DNA of 64,000 nucleotides from Catenovulum sp. 2E275. GTDB lineage: Bacteria > Pseudomonadota > Gammaproteobacteria > Enterobacterales > Alteromonadaceae. The notes beneath the pieces are model-generated. The model was not told where the DNA came from. It made no database searches and saw only the letters and a program-made list of their open reading frames with translations. The stretch spans positions 30,017-94,016 of the forward strand of contig NZ_JAOPFU010000012.1 of NCBI RefSeq assembly GCF_025515275.1, written 5' to 3'. Positions 34,054 to 43,050 of this stretch are shown here, in pieces. Every line of letters starts with the position of its first letter. Position 1 is the stretch's first letter. Both the position numbers and the translations under genes were made by a program.

Positions 34054-36408
34054 GTGAATAGACAAATATTAGATTTAAGTGGTTGCCGTTGGCAGATGGA
34101 ACGTATGCGTCCGGGGCAGGGGGTAATCGAAGGTTTACATTTATTACCGGCTGAGTATCAGGGTACGCACTTTAGCTGGAATTTTGCGACCGTTCCGGGT
34201 GATGTATACACAGATTTACACCGCGCTAATGAAATTGATGATCCTTATTTTGGTCGCAATATGCATAAAGCCAAATGGGCGGCTGAATACGAATTCTGGT
34301 ATAGCCGTCGTTTTGCGGTTGACCCAACAATGAAAGGCAAAAAAATCCGTATCGTATTTGAAGGTGTGGATTACAGTTGTGACGTTTGGTTAAACGGCAC
34401 CCATCTTGGTCGTCACGAAGGCATGTTCTCTGAGTTTGAATTTGATATTAGCGATGTAGTCAGTTTTGAAGACTGGCGCGACGGGTCAAACATGTTAATG
34501 GTTAAGCTCGATCCGCCACCTAAAAACTACCGTAACTGTGGTGGTAAAAAAGTTAATTTTTCCGGCGATTATTTCTCAGGTTTAGTCCCGTTTGGTATCT
34601 GGCGTCCGGTGAAAGTGGTGGCAACTGAAATGGTTCGAGTTGAGAGCATTCGTACCGATGTCACCGTAGAGTCAGACGACAAAGCTGTGCTCGATTATCA
34701 GGTCACTGTGGTTAACCATAGCAATGAAGAACAGCAAGTTGATTTAGTTGCCCACCTCACCGGTAAAAATTGTGAAACACATGAATTTGTTAAACAAATG
34801 ACAGTGTGTGTTCCGCCGGGTATACATGAATACAGAGAGCAAATTAAAGTTAAACACGCCAAATTATGGTGGCCGTGGGATATGGGTGAGCAAAACCTGT
34901 ATGAACTCACGCTGACTGTGCAAAAAGAAGACACTGAACTAGATAGTTTCAGCGAAACGATTGGTTTACGTCAGGTTACTATGTTGCATAGCCGTGAAGA
35001 CACAGAGTTTCCGTGGACATTTGTGATTAATGGTAAACGCCATTTCTTACGTTCTGCCTGTTGGGGTGGTCAGCCATCTTTCTTATATGGTCGTAACAGT
35101 CTGAAAAAATACGAAGACAGGTTAGCTATGGTGAAAGAAGCCAATATCAACAACCTGCGAATTTTCGGCTGGCATCCACCAGAAATTCCGGATTTTTACC
35201 GAATTTGTGATGAGCTCGGGATTACGGTTTGGACTAACTTTACTCTGGCTACTCAAGCTTATCCGGAAGATCAGGCATTTATCGATGGTGTTTTACATGA
35301 GTGTATTGAAACCGTTAAACAACGCCGTAACCATGCATCCAACATTTTCTGGATGGGCGGGGAAGAAGTATTTTTTTCGGGGGCACATGAGCGCAGTGGT
35401 AACAAAAAATTAATGGAAGTAATTGGAGATGCCGTTGCTGAATATACCCATGTACCTTATGGCTTAGCCTCACCATTAAGTTCGGAATCTGCACAAAATA
35501 TGGGCTTTGGCGCGTATGAGTCTATGCATGCTAATGAGCACTATTATCAGGGAGGCGCCGAGTTTATGGAGGAATATTATCCGGCTTTAGATTGCGCGAT
35601 TATTCCTGAATTAACAGCGGCTTCTGCCCCTAATATTGATAGTTTAAAAAAGTTTATTCCCCAAGATGAGTTATGGCCTATGGGTCCGAGCTGGGCGTAT
35701 CACTGGGCGGACATCGACATTCTGAAAAACTTAAACTTTGAAGTATTTAACGATTACAAATTAGGTTCACTTGAAGAGTTTGTTGAAGCCACTCAAATAG
35801 TACAGGGCACAGTGATTCAGTTTGCATTAGAAACCTATCGTCGTCGTAAAGACCGTATGGGTGGGGTTGCGCTTTGTCACTTTATGACTCACGTACCGGA
35901 TATTAAATGGGGTGTAATTGATTATTACGGAGAGAAAAAACTGTCATTTGACTGGTTAAAACGTACTTATGCACCGCTGCTACCTAGTTTACATTTTGAA
36001 AAACGCCGTTGGGATGCGGGTTCTAAGTTCAGCGCTGACCTTTGGGTATTAAATGATTACCACAAAGCATTTTCAAATCTAACCCTGGAATGGAAGGTGA
36101 TTTACGATGGTTTCCAAACCGAAGTGGCTGGCAGCCAAACGGTTGATGTTGCCAGTGATGATGCGAAAAACTATGTCACGATTAACTGGGATGTGCCAGC
36201 TAATGCCAAAGGCACGTTTGAAATTGCGGTATGCCTGAAAGATGAAAACGGCGAAACCATTTCAGACAACCACTACACCTTATTAGTGGGTAGTCAGCAG
36301 GCTGCAAAAGCACAGAGTTTAAAATTCCTCGCAGAAGCCGAGGAGCGTTTAGCTAAGTGCGGACACAGTATTTATCGTTTCTTCCCTGAAATGTGGGAAA
36401 TGGAATAA
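34054..36408 (+). CDS. Cytoplasmic GH2-family glycoside hydrolase, beta-mannosidase-like
   Basis: A 784-residue GH2 protein without signal peptide. I start at GTG 34054, with AAGGG 6 bases upstream, instead of TTG 34048. Domains: jelly roll ('FVATVPGDVYTDL'-like block reading NFATVPGDVYTDLHRANE, and 'VWLNGTHLGRHEGMFSEFEFDIS'), Ig-like linker, then a TIM barrel resembling beta-mannosidase. Candidate acid/base is E437 or E438 in WMGGEEVFF (usually an N-E pair) and candidate nucleophile E519 in IIPELTAASAP; both contexts are atypical, so the substrate may be unusual or the site altered. It heads an operon of CoA-transferases, crotonase and aldehyde dehydrogenase. It may release the sugar from a glycoside whose acid or aglycone the other enzymes then degrade. 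That is inference. Confidence 0.82.
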   Translation: MNRQILDLSGCRWQMERMRPGQGVIEGLHLLPAEYQGTHFSWNFATVPGDVYTDLHRANEIDDPYFGRNMHKAKWAAEYEFWYSRRFAVDPTMKGKKIRIVFEGVDYSCDVWLNGTHLGRHEGMFSEFEFDISDVVSFEDWRDGSNMLMVKLDPPPKNYRNCGGKKVNFSGDYFSGLVPFGIWRPVKVVATEMVRVESIRTDVTVESDDKAVLDYQVTVVNHSNEEQQVDLVAHLTGKNCETHEFVKQMTVCVPPGIHEYREQIKVKHAKLWWPWDMGEQNLYELTLTVQKEDTELDSFSETIGLRQVTMLHSREDTEFPWTFVINGKRHFLRSACWGGQPSFLYGRNSLKKYEDRLAMVKEANINNLRIFGWHPPEIPDFYRICDELGITVWTNFTLATQAYPEDQAFIDGVLHECIETVKQRRNHASNIFWMGGEEVFFSGAHERSGNKKLMEVIGDAVAEYTHVPYGLASPLSSESAQNMGFGAYESMHANEHYYQGGAEFMEEYYPALDCAIIPELTAASAPNIDSLKKFIPQDELWPMGPSWAYHWADIDILKNLNFEVFNDYKLGSLEEFVEATQIVQGTVIQFALETYRRRKDRMGGVALCHFMTHVPDIKWGVIDYYGEKKLSFDWLKRTYAPLLPSLHFEKRRWDAGSKFSADLWVLNDYHKAFSNLTLEWKVIYDGFQTEVAGSQTVDVASDDAKNYVTINWDVPANAKGTFEIAVCLKDENGETISDNHYTLLVGSQQAAKAQSLKFLAEAEERLAKCGHSIYRFFPEMWEME

Positions 36409-36413
36409 GTTTT

Positions 36414-36469
36414 TATGCTCGGGTTCGGGACTGCAGACCTGTTCCCTGCAGTTTCGAATTCTGAGCATA
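36414..36469 (+). promoter_or_regulatory. Intercistronic double hairpin
   Basis: Outer stem TATGCTC / GAGCATA encloses an inner stem ACTGCAG / CTGCAGT. No U-run follows, and the cupin gene begins 22 bases later with its own AGGAG. Probably an mRNA processing or stability element that sets the cupin and downstream genes apart from the GH2 gene. Confidence 0.45.
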
Positions 36470-36491
36470 TTTAAAAATATCAGGAGCTCGC

Positions 36492-36860
36492 ATGTCAAAG
36501 TTAATCAAAATGACCGAACAACAAGGCGCCAGTTTTCTCGCTACTGAAACCGGACCCAAATTTGAAGCTCTGGAGCATCAGGGATGGAACGGCGCGACAA
36601 TTGAAGAATCAGGCGTGTTTGTATTTATGTTTGATATTGAAAAAGACGCAGTTGAATTTCCACTTCATGCATCTGACCAAGTCTGGATGGGATATGTGGT
36701 ATCCGGATCAGGCACTTTATATGCGGGCTGCGCTAACGAAGAAAAAACCGGGCAAGTTCATTATCAGGCCGGTGATTTTATTTCGTTTGCGGCCAATACA
36801 CTACACGGCTGGGAAAACGACTGCCAGCCAAGCAAATTAATGTTTATCAGACAAGCATAA
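36492..36860 (+). CDS. Small cupin-domain protein
   Basis: A 122-residue single cupin barrel ('FPLHASDQVWMGYVVSGSGTLYAG' region, then 'YQAGDFISFAANTLHGWEN'). H59 and H105 are in metal-ligand positions, but the usual second His and the Glu of motif 1 are not obvious, so metal binding may be partial. No signal peptide. Cupins of this size in catabolic operons act as isomerases, lyases or ligand sensors. Its start has AGGAG 6 bases upstream, and it is separated by 14 bases from the next gene. Function unassigned. Confidence 0.75.
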   Translation: MSKLIKMTEQQGASFLATETGPKFEALEHQGWNGATIEESGVFVFMFDIEKDAVEFPLHASDQVWMGYVVSGSGTLYAGCANEEKTGQVHYQAGDFISFAANTLHGWENDCQPSKLMFIRQA

Positions 36861-36874
36861 AGCAGGTTTACATC

Positions 36875-38011
36875 ATGGTTAAAATTTTAAAAGGCATTAC
36901 CTGGAACCACAGCCGTGGTTACACATCAATGGCAGCAACCGCACAACGTTTTGAAGAACTTAACCCGGATGTTCGCATTATTTGGGAAAAGCGTTCACTG
37001 CAAGCCTTTGCTGATGAACCAATCGATCAGTTAGCAAAACGCTACGACATGTTAGTGATTGACCATCCGTGGACTGGTTTTGCGGCGCATACGGGTGTGA
37101 TTGAAGCATTAAATAAATGGTTACCAGCTGAGTTTTTAGACGATCAGGCAAAAAACAGCGTAGGCCATTCGCACGAAAGTTATTCGTTCAGTGGTCAGCA
37201 ATGGGCACTGGCAATAGATGCGGCAACACCGGTTGCGTCAATTCGTCCAGACATGTTAGATGGCATGCCACAAACTTGGGCAGAACTGATGGACTTAGCC
37301 AAACAAGGCAAAGTGGCTGTGCCTTCTATTCCGCAAGACACCTTAATGAACTTCTACATGTTATGTTCAACTTTAGGTGAAGACGTTTGTTTACAGGACG
37401 ATGTGGTTGTCAGCGAAGCAATTGGTCTGCAATCTTTACAAATGTTGCGCGAATTATCGGTTAATTTAAACCGTGCCTGTTTTGATATGAATCCAATTCA
37501 GGTTTATGAAGCTATGACTCAAACTGATAAGTTTGCTTATTGTCCATTTGCTTATGGTTATTCAAACTATGCCCGTTATAACTTCGCGCGAAAATTATTA
37601 CAGTTTGGCGATATGGTTACTTTAGAAGGTACTGACAGATTACGTACTACATTAGGCGGTACAGGGTTAGCCATTTCAGCGAATTCTGAATACAAAGAAA
37701 TTTGTGCCCAGTACGCGCAATTTGTTGCCAACCCGCATATGCAAAGCACTTTCTTTGTTGATATGGGCGGTCAGCCGGGTCACAGAACAGCCTGGTTATC
37801 AGATTCAGCCAATGCAGTAACGAACAACTATTTCAAAGATACTTTACCGGGTTTAGAGCGCGCATTTTTACGTCCGCGTTATCACGGCCATATGCAGTTT
37901 CAGGACAATTCTGGTGCGCCAATTCGTGAATATTTAATGAATGGCGGCGATGAAAAAGCCTTGTTAAACAAGTTAAATGAATTGTACAGACAATCTAAGG
38001 CTAAGAGTTAA
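36875..38011 (+). CDS. Solute-binding-protein-fold protein without signal peptide
   Basis: A 378-residue protein of the family 1 extracellular solute-binding (sugar ABC) fold: '[34 protein letters not shown]', '[15 protein letters not shown]', '[13 protein letters not shown]', '[27 protein letters not shown]'. The N-terminus [15 protein letters not shown] begins directly with the first beta-strand and has no export signal, and no ABC permease or ATPase gene is near. It therefore probably works in the cytoplasm as a binding protein, chaperone or carrier for the pathway substrate, or as a repurposed enzyme. It is 2 bases from the first CoA-transferase gene, inside a tight operon. Confidence 0.75.
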   Translation: MVKILKGITWNHSRGYTSMAATAQRFEELNPDVRIIWEKRSLQAFADEPIDQLAKRYDMLVIDHPWTGFAAHTGVIEALNKWLPAEFLDDQAKNSVGHSHESYSFSGQQWALAIDAATPVASIRPDMLDGMPQTWAELMDLAKQGKVAVPSIPQDTLMNFYMLCSTLGEDVCLQDDVVVSEAIGLQSLQMLRELSVNLNRACFDMNPIQVYEAMTQTDKFAYCPFAYGYSNYARYNFARKLLQFGDMVTLEGTDRLRTTLGGTGLAISANSEYKEICAQYAQFVANPHMQSTFFVDMGGQPGHRTAWLSDSANAVTNNYFKDTLPGLERAFLRPRYHGHMQFQDNSGAPIREYLMNGGDEKALLNKLNELYRQSKAKS

Positions 38012-38013
38012 TC

Positions 38014-39183
38014 ATGACGAGTTTGCCATTAGAAGGCATCACTGTACTGGAATTCAGCCAATATTTAGCAGGCCCTTACGCGGGCCTGCGTTTGGCCGAT
38101 CTGGGCGCAACTGTTATTAAAGTTGAGCGGCCCAATGGCGGTGATGCATGCCGAAGCTTAGCAACAAAAAATTTATGGGCCGATGGTGACAGTGTTTTAT
38201 TTCATACCATTAACCGTAATAAACGCTCATTTTCCGCTAATTTAAAAGACCCGGTTGATTTAGAAAATGTAAAGCAGCTAATCGCTGAGGCTGATGTAAT
38301 GACCCACAATTTCCGTCCGGGCATTATGGACAGAATTGGTCTGGATTATGAGAGTGTAAAACAAATTAATCCGACCATAGTTTATGGTGAAGTCAGTGGT
38401 TATGGCAACGAAGGTCCGTGGCGCGATAAACCGGGTCAGGATTTATTGGCTCAGTCAGTTTCCGGTTTAACCTGGATGTCGGGCAATCAGCATCAGCCAC
38501 CAACCCCATTTGGTTTGGCGGTTGCCGATATGATCACAGGTACACATTTTGCGCAGGCGCTGTTAGCGGCACTGGTGCGTAAAAAACGTAAAAATATCGG
38601 CGCAAAAGTTGAAGTCAGCCTGCTTGAATCGATTTTAGATTTGCAGTTTGAAGGCTTAACCGCGTTTTTAAATACCGACTGTCAGTTACCTAAACGGACT
38701 CGCATAAACAATGCGCACCCTTATTTAGGAGCGCCTTACGGTATTTATCAAACGCGTGACGGTTTTATTGCTTTGTCTATGGGTTCGGTTGGCAAACTTG
38801 GTCAAATTCTTGGATGCGACGCGCTTAAAGTCTATAAAGACAAAGAAAGCTTTAAAAAACGCGAACCCATTAAACAGATACTGGCAGAATTTTTAACCTC
38901 TGATACCACTGAGCATTGGCTTAGCTTATTGCAACCAGCCGGATACTGGTGTTCAGATGTGCTGGATTATCAGCAGCTGACCGATCATCAAGCTTACAAA
39001 GTATTAGAGTTTGAGCAAAAGGTATCGCGTGATAATGGCATAGGGGTTACCACTACTCGTTGTCCAATTCGCATTAATGGTCAGATTCTTAAATCTGAAC
39101 TGGCTGCGCCACGAATTGGCGAAGCTAACGAGGCACTGGCCAATGGCTTATCTGAGTTTAAAGCGGAGACCTCACAATCATGA
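38014..39183 (+). CDS. CaiB/BaiF family (class III) CoA-transferase, first copy
   Basis: A 389-residue family III CoA-transferase: '[37 protein letters not shown]', 'NRNKRSF', '[34 protein letters not shown]' and [12 protein letters not shown], with D143 the candidate acyl-anhydride aspartate. These enzymes move CoA between carboxylic acids and are typical of formate/oxalate, carnitine and aromatic acid metabolism. The gene overlaps the second copy by 4 bases (ATGA). The pair may form a heteromer or serve two steps. The acid substrate is unknown. Confidence 0.9.
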   Translation: MTSLPLEGITVLEFSQYLAGPYAGLRLADLGATVIKVERPNGGDACRSLATKNLWADGDSVLFHTINRNKRSFSANLKDPVDLENVKQLIAEADVMTHNFRPGIMDRIGLDYESVKQINPTIVYGEVSGYGNEGPWRDKPGQDLLAQSVSGLTWMSGNQHQPPTPFGLAVADMITGTHFAQALLAALVRKKRKNIGAKVEVSLLESILDLQFEGLTAFLNTDCQLPKRTRINNAHPYLGAPYGIYQTRDGFIALSMGSVGKLGQILGCDALKVYKDKESFKKREPIKQILAEFLTSDTTEHWLSLLQPAGYWCSDVLDYQQLTDHQAYKVLEFEQKVSRDNGIGVTTTRCPIRINGQILKSELAAPRIGEANEALANGLSEFKAETSQS

Positions 39184-40340
39184 ATAACAGCGAAATCATG
39201 AGTCAAACCGAAATGGTAAAACCGTTAGATGGTTTATTGGTAGTTGATTTTACTCAGTTTTTATCCGGGCCAAGTGCCACATTACGTCTGGCTGATTTAG
39301 GCGCTCGCGTGATTAAAGTTGAGCGTCCAGGGGCGGGCGATATTTGCCGTTCAATTTATGCAGTGGAACATCAGGTTGCTGGCAGTTCAGCCTTTTTTCA
39401 GGCAATTAACCGCAATAAAGAAAGCATTATACTGGATTTAAAAGCGGCAGAAGGTATAGAAGCGGCAAAAAAACTGATCGCAAAAGCCGATATTTTAACC
39501 CATAACTTTCGCCCGCAAGTGATGGCGCGTTTAGGGTTAGATTATCAATCGGTTAAACAAATTAATCCGAACATTGTTTATGCCGAGATTAGTGGTTACG
39601 GCAATCAGGGGCCTTGGGCTGATCGTCCGGGTCAGGATTTATTATTACAGTCATTATCGGGTTTAAGCTGGTTAACCGGTGCGCAAAACGATGGTCCTGT
39701 GCCTATGGGTGTTGCAGTGGCCGATATTTTTGCCGGCGCTCAGTTAGTGCAAGGCATTTTGGCTGCGTTGGTTAGCGGTCAGGGTATGCAAGTTGAGGTC
39801 AGCATGTTAGAAGCTATGCTCGATTTTCAGTTTGAACCACTCACGCTTTATTATCAGGATAAACAGGCAATTGATCGTGGCCTGCAAAACGCAGCCCATT
39901 CTTTGGTTGGTGCGCCTTATGGTTTATATAAAACTTCAGATGGCTTCCTTGCTTTGGCAATGGGTGCAATTCCAAAATTAGGTGAGTTGTTAAACTGTGA
40001 ACCTTTAACTGCTTATACCGATTCTGGCACTTGGTTTGCCAAACGGGATGAAATTAAAAAAATTCTGGCCAATCATTTATCCGGGCAAAAAACTCAATTC
40101 TGGCTGGATATTTTAGAGCCTGCCGATATCTGGTGTGCTGAAGTACTGAACTGGCAACAACTGATTGAACATAGCGGTTTTAAAGTACTGAATATGCTGC
40201 AAACGGTTGAAGCTGAAGGTGGCGAGTATCAAACCACACGTTGCCCGATACGGCTTGATGGCCAAATTATTCACTCGTCAATCGGCGCGCCCAGTTTAGG
40301 CCAGCATACCGCTAACGTATTTCAGGAGTTAGGCTTATGA
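39180..40340 (+). CDS. CaiB/BaiF family (class III) CoA-transferase, second copy
   Basis: A 386-residue paralogue of the preceding gene, matching it along its whole length ('[37 protein letters not shown]', '[12 protein letters not shown]', [12 protein letters not shown] with D153). Start and stop overlap both neighbours by ATGA, so translation is coupled from the first CoA-transferase to the crotonase. Tandem CaiB paralogues are seen in systems where the two subunits form one enzyme. No signal peptide; cytoplasmic. Confidence 0.9.
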   Translation: MNNSEIMSQTEMVKPLDGLLVVDFTQFLSGPSATLRLADLGARVIKVERPGAGDICRSIYAVEHQVAGSSAFFQAINRNKESIILDLKAAEGIEAAKKLIAKADILTHNFRPQVMARLGLDYQSVKQINPNIVYAEISGYGNQGPWADRPGQDLLLQSLSGLSWLTGAQNDGPVPMGVAVADIFAGAQLVQGILAALVSGQGMQVEVSMLEAMLDFQFEPLTLYYQDKQAIDRGLQNAAHSLVGAPYGLYKTSDGFLALAMGAIPKLGELLNCEPLTAYTDSGTWFAKRDEIKKILANHLSGQKTQFWLDILEPADIWCAEVLNWQQLIEHSGFKVLNMLQTVEAEGGEYQTTRCPIRLDGQIIHSSIGAPSLGQHTANVFQELGL

Positions 40341-41113
40341 CAGAGTTTGTCTATTTCGAGCAAATCGACGGGGTAGGTTACCTGCGCTTTAACCGCCCAA
40401 AAGCCAATGCCTATAATCTCACCTTTATGCAGGATTTTGCCAAAGCAATTGAAGCAGCTAATGTATCCAGTGTTAACGTTGTGATTGTGTGCAGCTCATC
40501 GGAAAAATTCTTTTGTGCCGGAGCCGATATTAAAGAATTTGCGCAAAACAACACGGCTGATAACCAGAAAATGGTGGCACAGGCCCGTTTAAATTTAGCG
40601 GCGATTGAAGCAAGCGACAAAATATTTATTGCTATGATTGCAGGCCACGCTTTAGGTGGCGGACTTGAAATTGCGCTGGCGTGTGATTTGCGTTTTGCCG
40701 CAAACGGCAGTTATTTACTCGGTTTGCCTGAAATTAAACTGGGTTTAATTCCGGGCAATGGCGGCAGCCAGAGATTAACCAAAGTGGTTGGTGCCAGCCG
40801 CGCGCTTGAAATTCTTGCAACCGGCGATAATTTTGGCGTTGAACAAGCTTACCGCATTGGCCTGATAAATCGTTTATATCCAGCAGATGAGTTATTAACG
40901 AACACGCTCAATTACGCACAAGCTCTGGTTAAAGGGCCGGGACTTGCGATAGCTGCAACCAAAAAAGCAGTTAAACAAGGCGCAGAACTGTCGCTGGCAG
41001 ATGGCCTGGCACTGGAAAAACAATTATCTGATCAACTTTATGATACTCAGGATGCTAAAGAAGGGTTTAACGCTTTTGTTGAAAAGCGCGAAGCTCAATT
41101 TAGTGGTCGATAA
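40337..41113 (+). CDS. Enoyl-CoA hydratase/isomerase (crotonase) family protein
   Basis: A 258-residue crotonase. The oxyanion-hole block is AGADIKEFA and [20 protein letters not shown], and both acidic residues of true hydratases are present (E111 in GGGLE and E132 in [15 protein letters not shown], one residue further apart than in rat hydratase). Hydration of an enoyl-CoA made after the CoA-transferase step is the simplest role; isomerase or dehydratase activity cannot be excluded. It overlaps the upstream CoA-transferase by 4 bases. Confidence 0.9.
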   Translation: MTEFVYFEQIDGVGYLRFNRPKANAYNLTFMQDFAKAIEAANVSSVNVVIVCSSSEKFFCAGADIKEFAQNNTADNQKMVAQARLNLAAIEASDKIFIAMIAGHALGGGLEIALACDLRFAANGSYLLGLPEIKLGLIPGNGGSQRLTKVVGASRALEILATGDNFGVEQAYRIGLINRLYPADELLTNTLNYAQALVKGPGLAIAATKKAVKQGAELSLADGLALEKQLSDQLYDTQDAKEGFNAFVEKREAQFSGR

Positions 41114-41193
41114 AACGATCCCGCTGGTCTGAAAAAATGACTCCAGCAGTTTTAATTTCAGACTCAGCTGGCATAAAAAAGAGGAATAAAAAG

Positions 41194-42648
41194 ATGTCAA
41201 ATTCAAGCATTACGCATTACCCGTGTTATATCAATGGTGAATGGAAAAACGCAGCCGACGGCAAAGTATTTGAAGTCACTAACCCCGCTAACGATCAAGT
41301 TTGGGCGACGGTTCCAGAGCTAACAACAGCCGATACCCAGCTGGCGATTGATACCAGTTTAGTCGCCCAGCCTTTATGGCAAGCATTACCTGCGATTGAA
41401 CGTGCGCGTTGGTTACACAAACTGGTTGCAGCTTTAAAAGAAAAACGGGATCACTTTGCAAAATTATTGGTTGCGGAGCAGGGCAAAACTTTGCCTGAAG
41501 CGTATGGCGAATTTGATGATACCTGTAACTACATTACTTATGCCGCCGAAGCTGCGCGCCGGATTGAAGGCAAAATTTTTCCGTCTGATAATGCGAATGA
41601 GCAGCTATGGATCACTAAAGTCCCTTATGGGGTGACTTTAGGTTTATGTGCTTATAACTATCCTCTGGCCTTGATCGGCCGTAAATTAGGCCCGGCATTG
41701 GTGACAGGTAATACCATTATTTTAAAAGCACACGAAGCCACACCTGTGACTGCCTCAGAATTTTGTAAAGTGGTTGATGAAATTGGCATGCCAAAAGGCG
41801 TGGTGAATTTAGTCAGCGGCACTGGCATTGAAGTTAGCTCTTATTTAGTGACTAATCCAAGTGTGCGTTTAATTTCATTAACTGGCAGTACGCGCGCAGG
41901 CCAGGCTATTTATAAATCGGCTTCGCAAAATGTGTCGGGTTTAGTGCTTGAACTGGGCGGTAAAGCGTCATTTATCGTATTAAAAGATGCAGATATCGAA
42001 GAGGCGGCGCGCGCTGCGGTTATTTCCCGTTTTGCCAACTGTGGTCAGGTTTGTATTTGTAACGAAATGGTGCTGGTTGAAGAAGAAGTCGCCGATGCTT
42101 TTACCCAGAGAGTGATTGAACTGACCAAACAAGTGACTTACGGCGACCCGATGAGCGATGTCAATATGGGGCCAAGTGTAACTAAAGTTGGCATCGACCG
42201 AATTGACGAAATGGTTAAAGAAGCGATTGGCAAAGGTGCAAAAGCAGCCGTTGGTGGTAAAAAACCAGCCGGCGATTATTTTAAACAGGGTAACTGGTAC
42301 GAACCGACTATTTTGACTGACGTAACACCGGATATGGCCGTTGCAAAAGAAGAAATTTTTGGCCCGGTTATGCCCATTATCAAGGTGAAAGATTATCAGC
42401 AGGCGCTGGATATCACCAACGACAGGGATGAAGGTTTGTCATCTTATTTATGGACACAAAAAATCGACACCATAATGCATGCTATGAATCACATGCAGGT
42501 GGGTACTATTTTTGTAAACAAACAAATTGTGGGTTATGTGCAAGGTTACCACTCAGGCCATAAAGTAAGCGGCACAGGTGGTGAAGACGGCGTTTATGGT
42601 ATTGAAGAATATTTGCAAAAACGGGTTGTTTATTTAAAACATAACTAA
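41194..42648 (+). CDS. NAD(P)-dependent aldehyde dehydrogenase, lactaldehyde/glycolaldehyde dehydrogenase-like
   Basis: A 484-residue aldehyde dehydrogenase. The catalytic Cys is C287 in GQVCICNEM and the general-base Glu is E253 in LELGGKAS. The C-terminal 'GTGGEDGVYGIEEYLQKRVVYL' matches E. coli AldA closely, so a 2-hydroxyaldehyde such as lactaldehyde or glycolaldehyde is a good substrate guess. The frame is open to 41137, but ATG 41194 has a GAGG upstream and the family start (HYPCYINGEW). It is the last gene of the operon. Confidence 0.9.
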   Translation: MSNSSITHYPCYINGEWKNAADGKVFEVTNPANDQVWATVPELTTADTQLAIDTSLVAQPLWQALPAIERARWLHKLVAALKEKRDHFAKLLVAEQGKTLPEAYGEFDDTCNYITYAAEAARRIEGKIFPSDNANEQLWITKVPYGVTLGLCAYNYPLALIGRKLGPALVTGNTIILKAHEATPVTASEFCKVVDEIGMPKGVVNLVSGTGIEVSSYLVTNPSVRLISLTGSTRAGQAIYKSASQNVSGLVLELGGKASFIVLKDADIEEAARAAVISRFANCGQVCICNEMVLVEEEVADAFTQRVIELTKQVTYGDPMSDVNMGPSVTKVGIDRIDEMVKEAIGKGAKAAVGGKKPAGDYFKQGNWYEPTILTDVTPDMAVAKEEIFGPVMPIIKVKDYQQALDITNDRDEGLSSYLWTQKIDTIMHAMNHMQVGTIFVNKQIVGYVQGYHSGHKVSGTGGEDGVYGIEEYLQKRVVYLKHN

Positions 42649-42879
42649 GGTTAGTCGATTGTTTTAAGCATAATTGAGTAATAATTGATAGTATTAGTTA
42701 TGGTATTGTAAATTATTCAAGCATTATGTATCAGCCCTATGCTTTTAGCTTGAAAGGGACTCTGAATTTAAGCAAATATATCATAGTTTATCAGTTACCG
42801 AGTTTGCTTTTAGAAATCTAGTCATTTCAATTTATGATTAAGATAAACAGTAATAAGCTCAAAAAATTGGTTTGAATGA

Positions 42880-42957
42880 AGAATTAAAACCACTTCAATA
42901 GGGGAGTATTAATTGGTAAAAATGGCAGCGGAAGCAGTATTGTAAATATTGTTGATT
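42880..42957 (+). pseudogene. Possible ABC-ATPase Walker A relic
   Basis: One frame reads FNRGVLIGKNGSGSSIVNIVD, close to the Walker A region of polysaccharide-export ABC ATPases (GIIGKNGAGKSTLLKI) but with the key Lys replaced by Ser and stops on both sides. It is in the 340-base gap between the aldehyde dehydrogenase and the IS256 relic. Short; could be chance. Confidence 0.25.
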
Positions 42958-43050
42958 AGGTTTTAATGCAAAAATTGAGGGCGTTCAAAAATCTGTGTCA
43001 GGTAAATACGATTTACACTTGTAAATTGTAAATACTCATTTAACTGCCCA

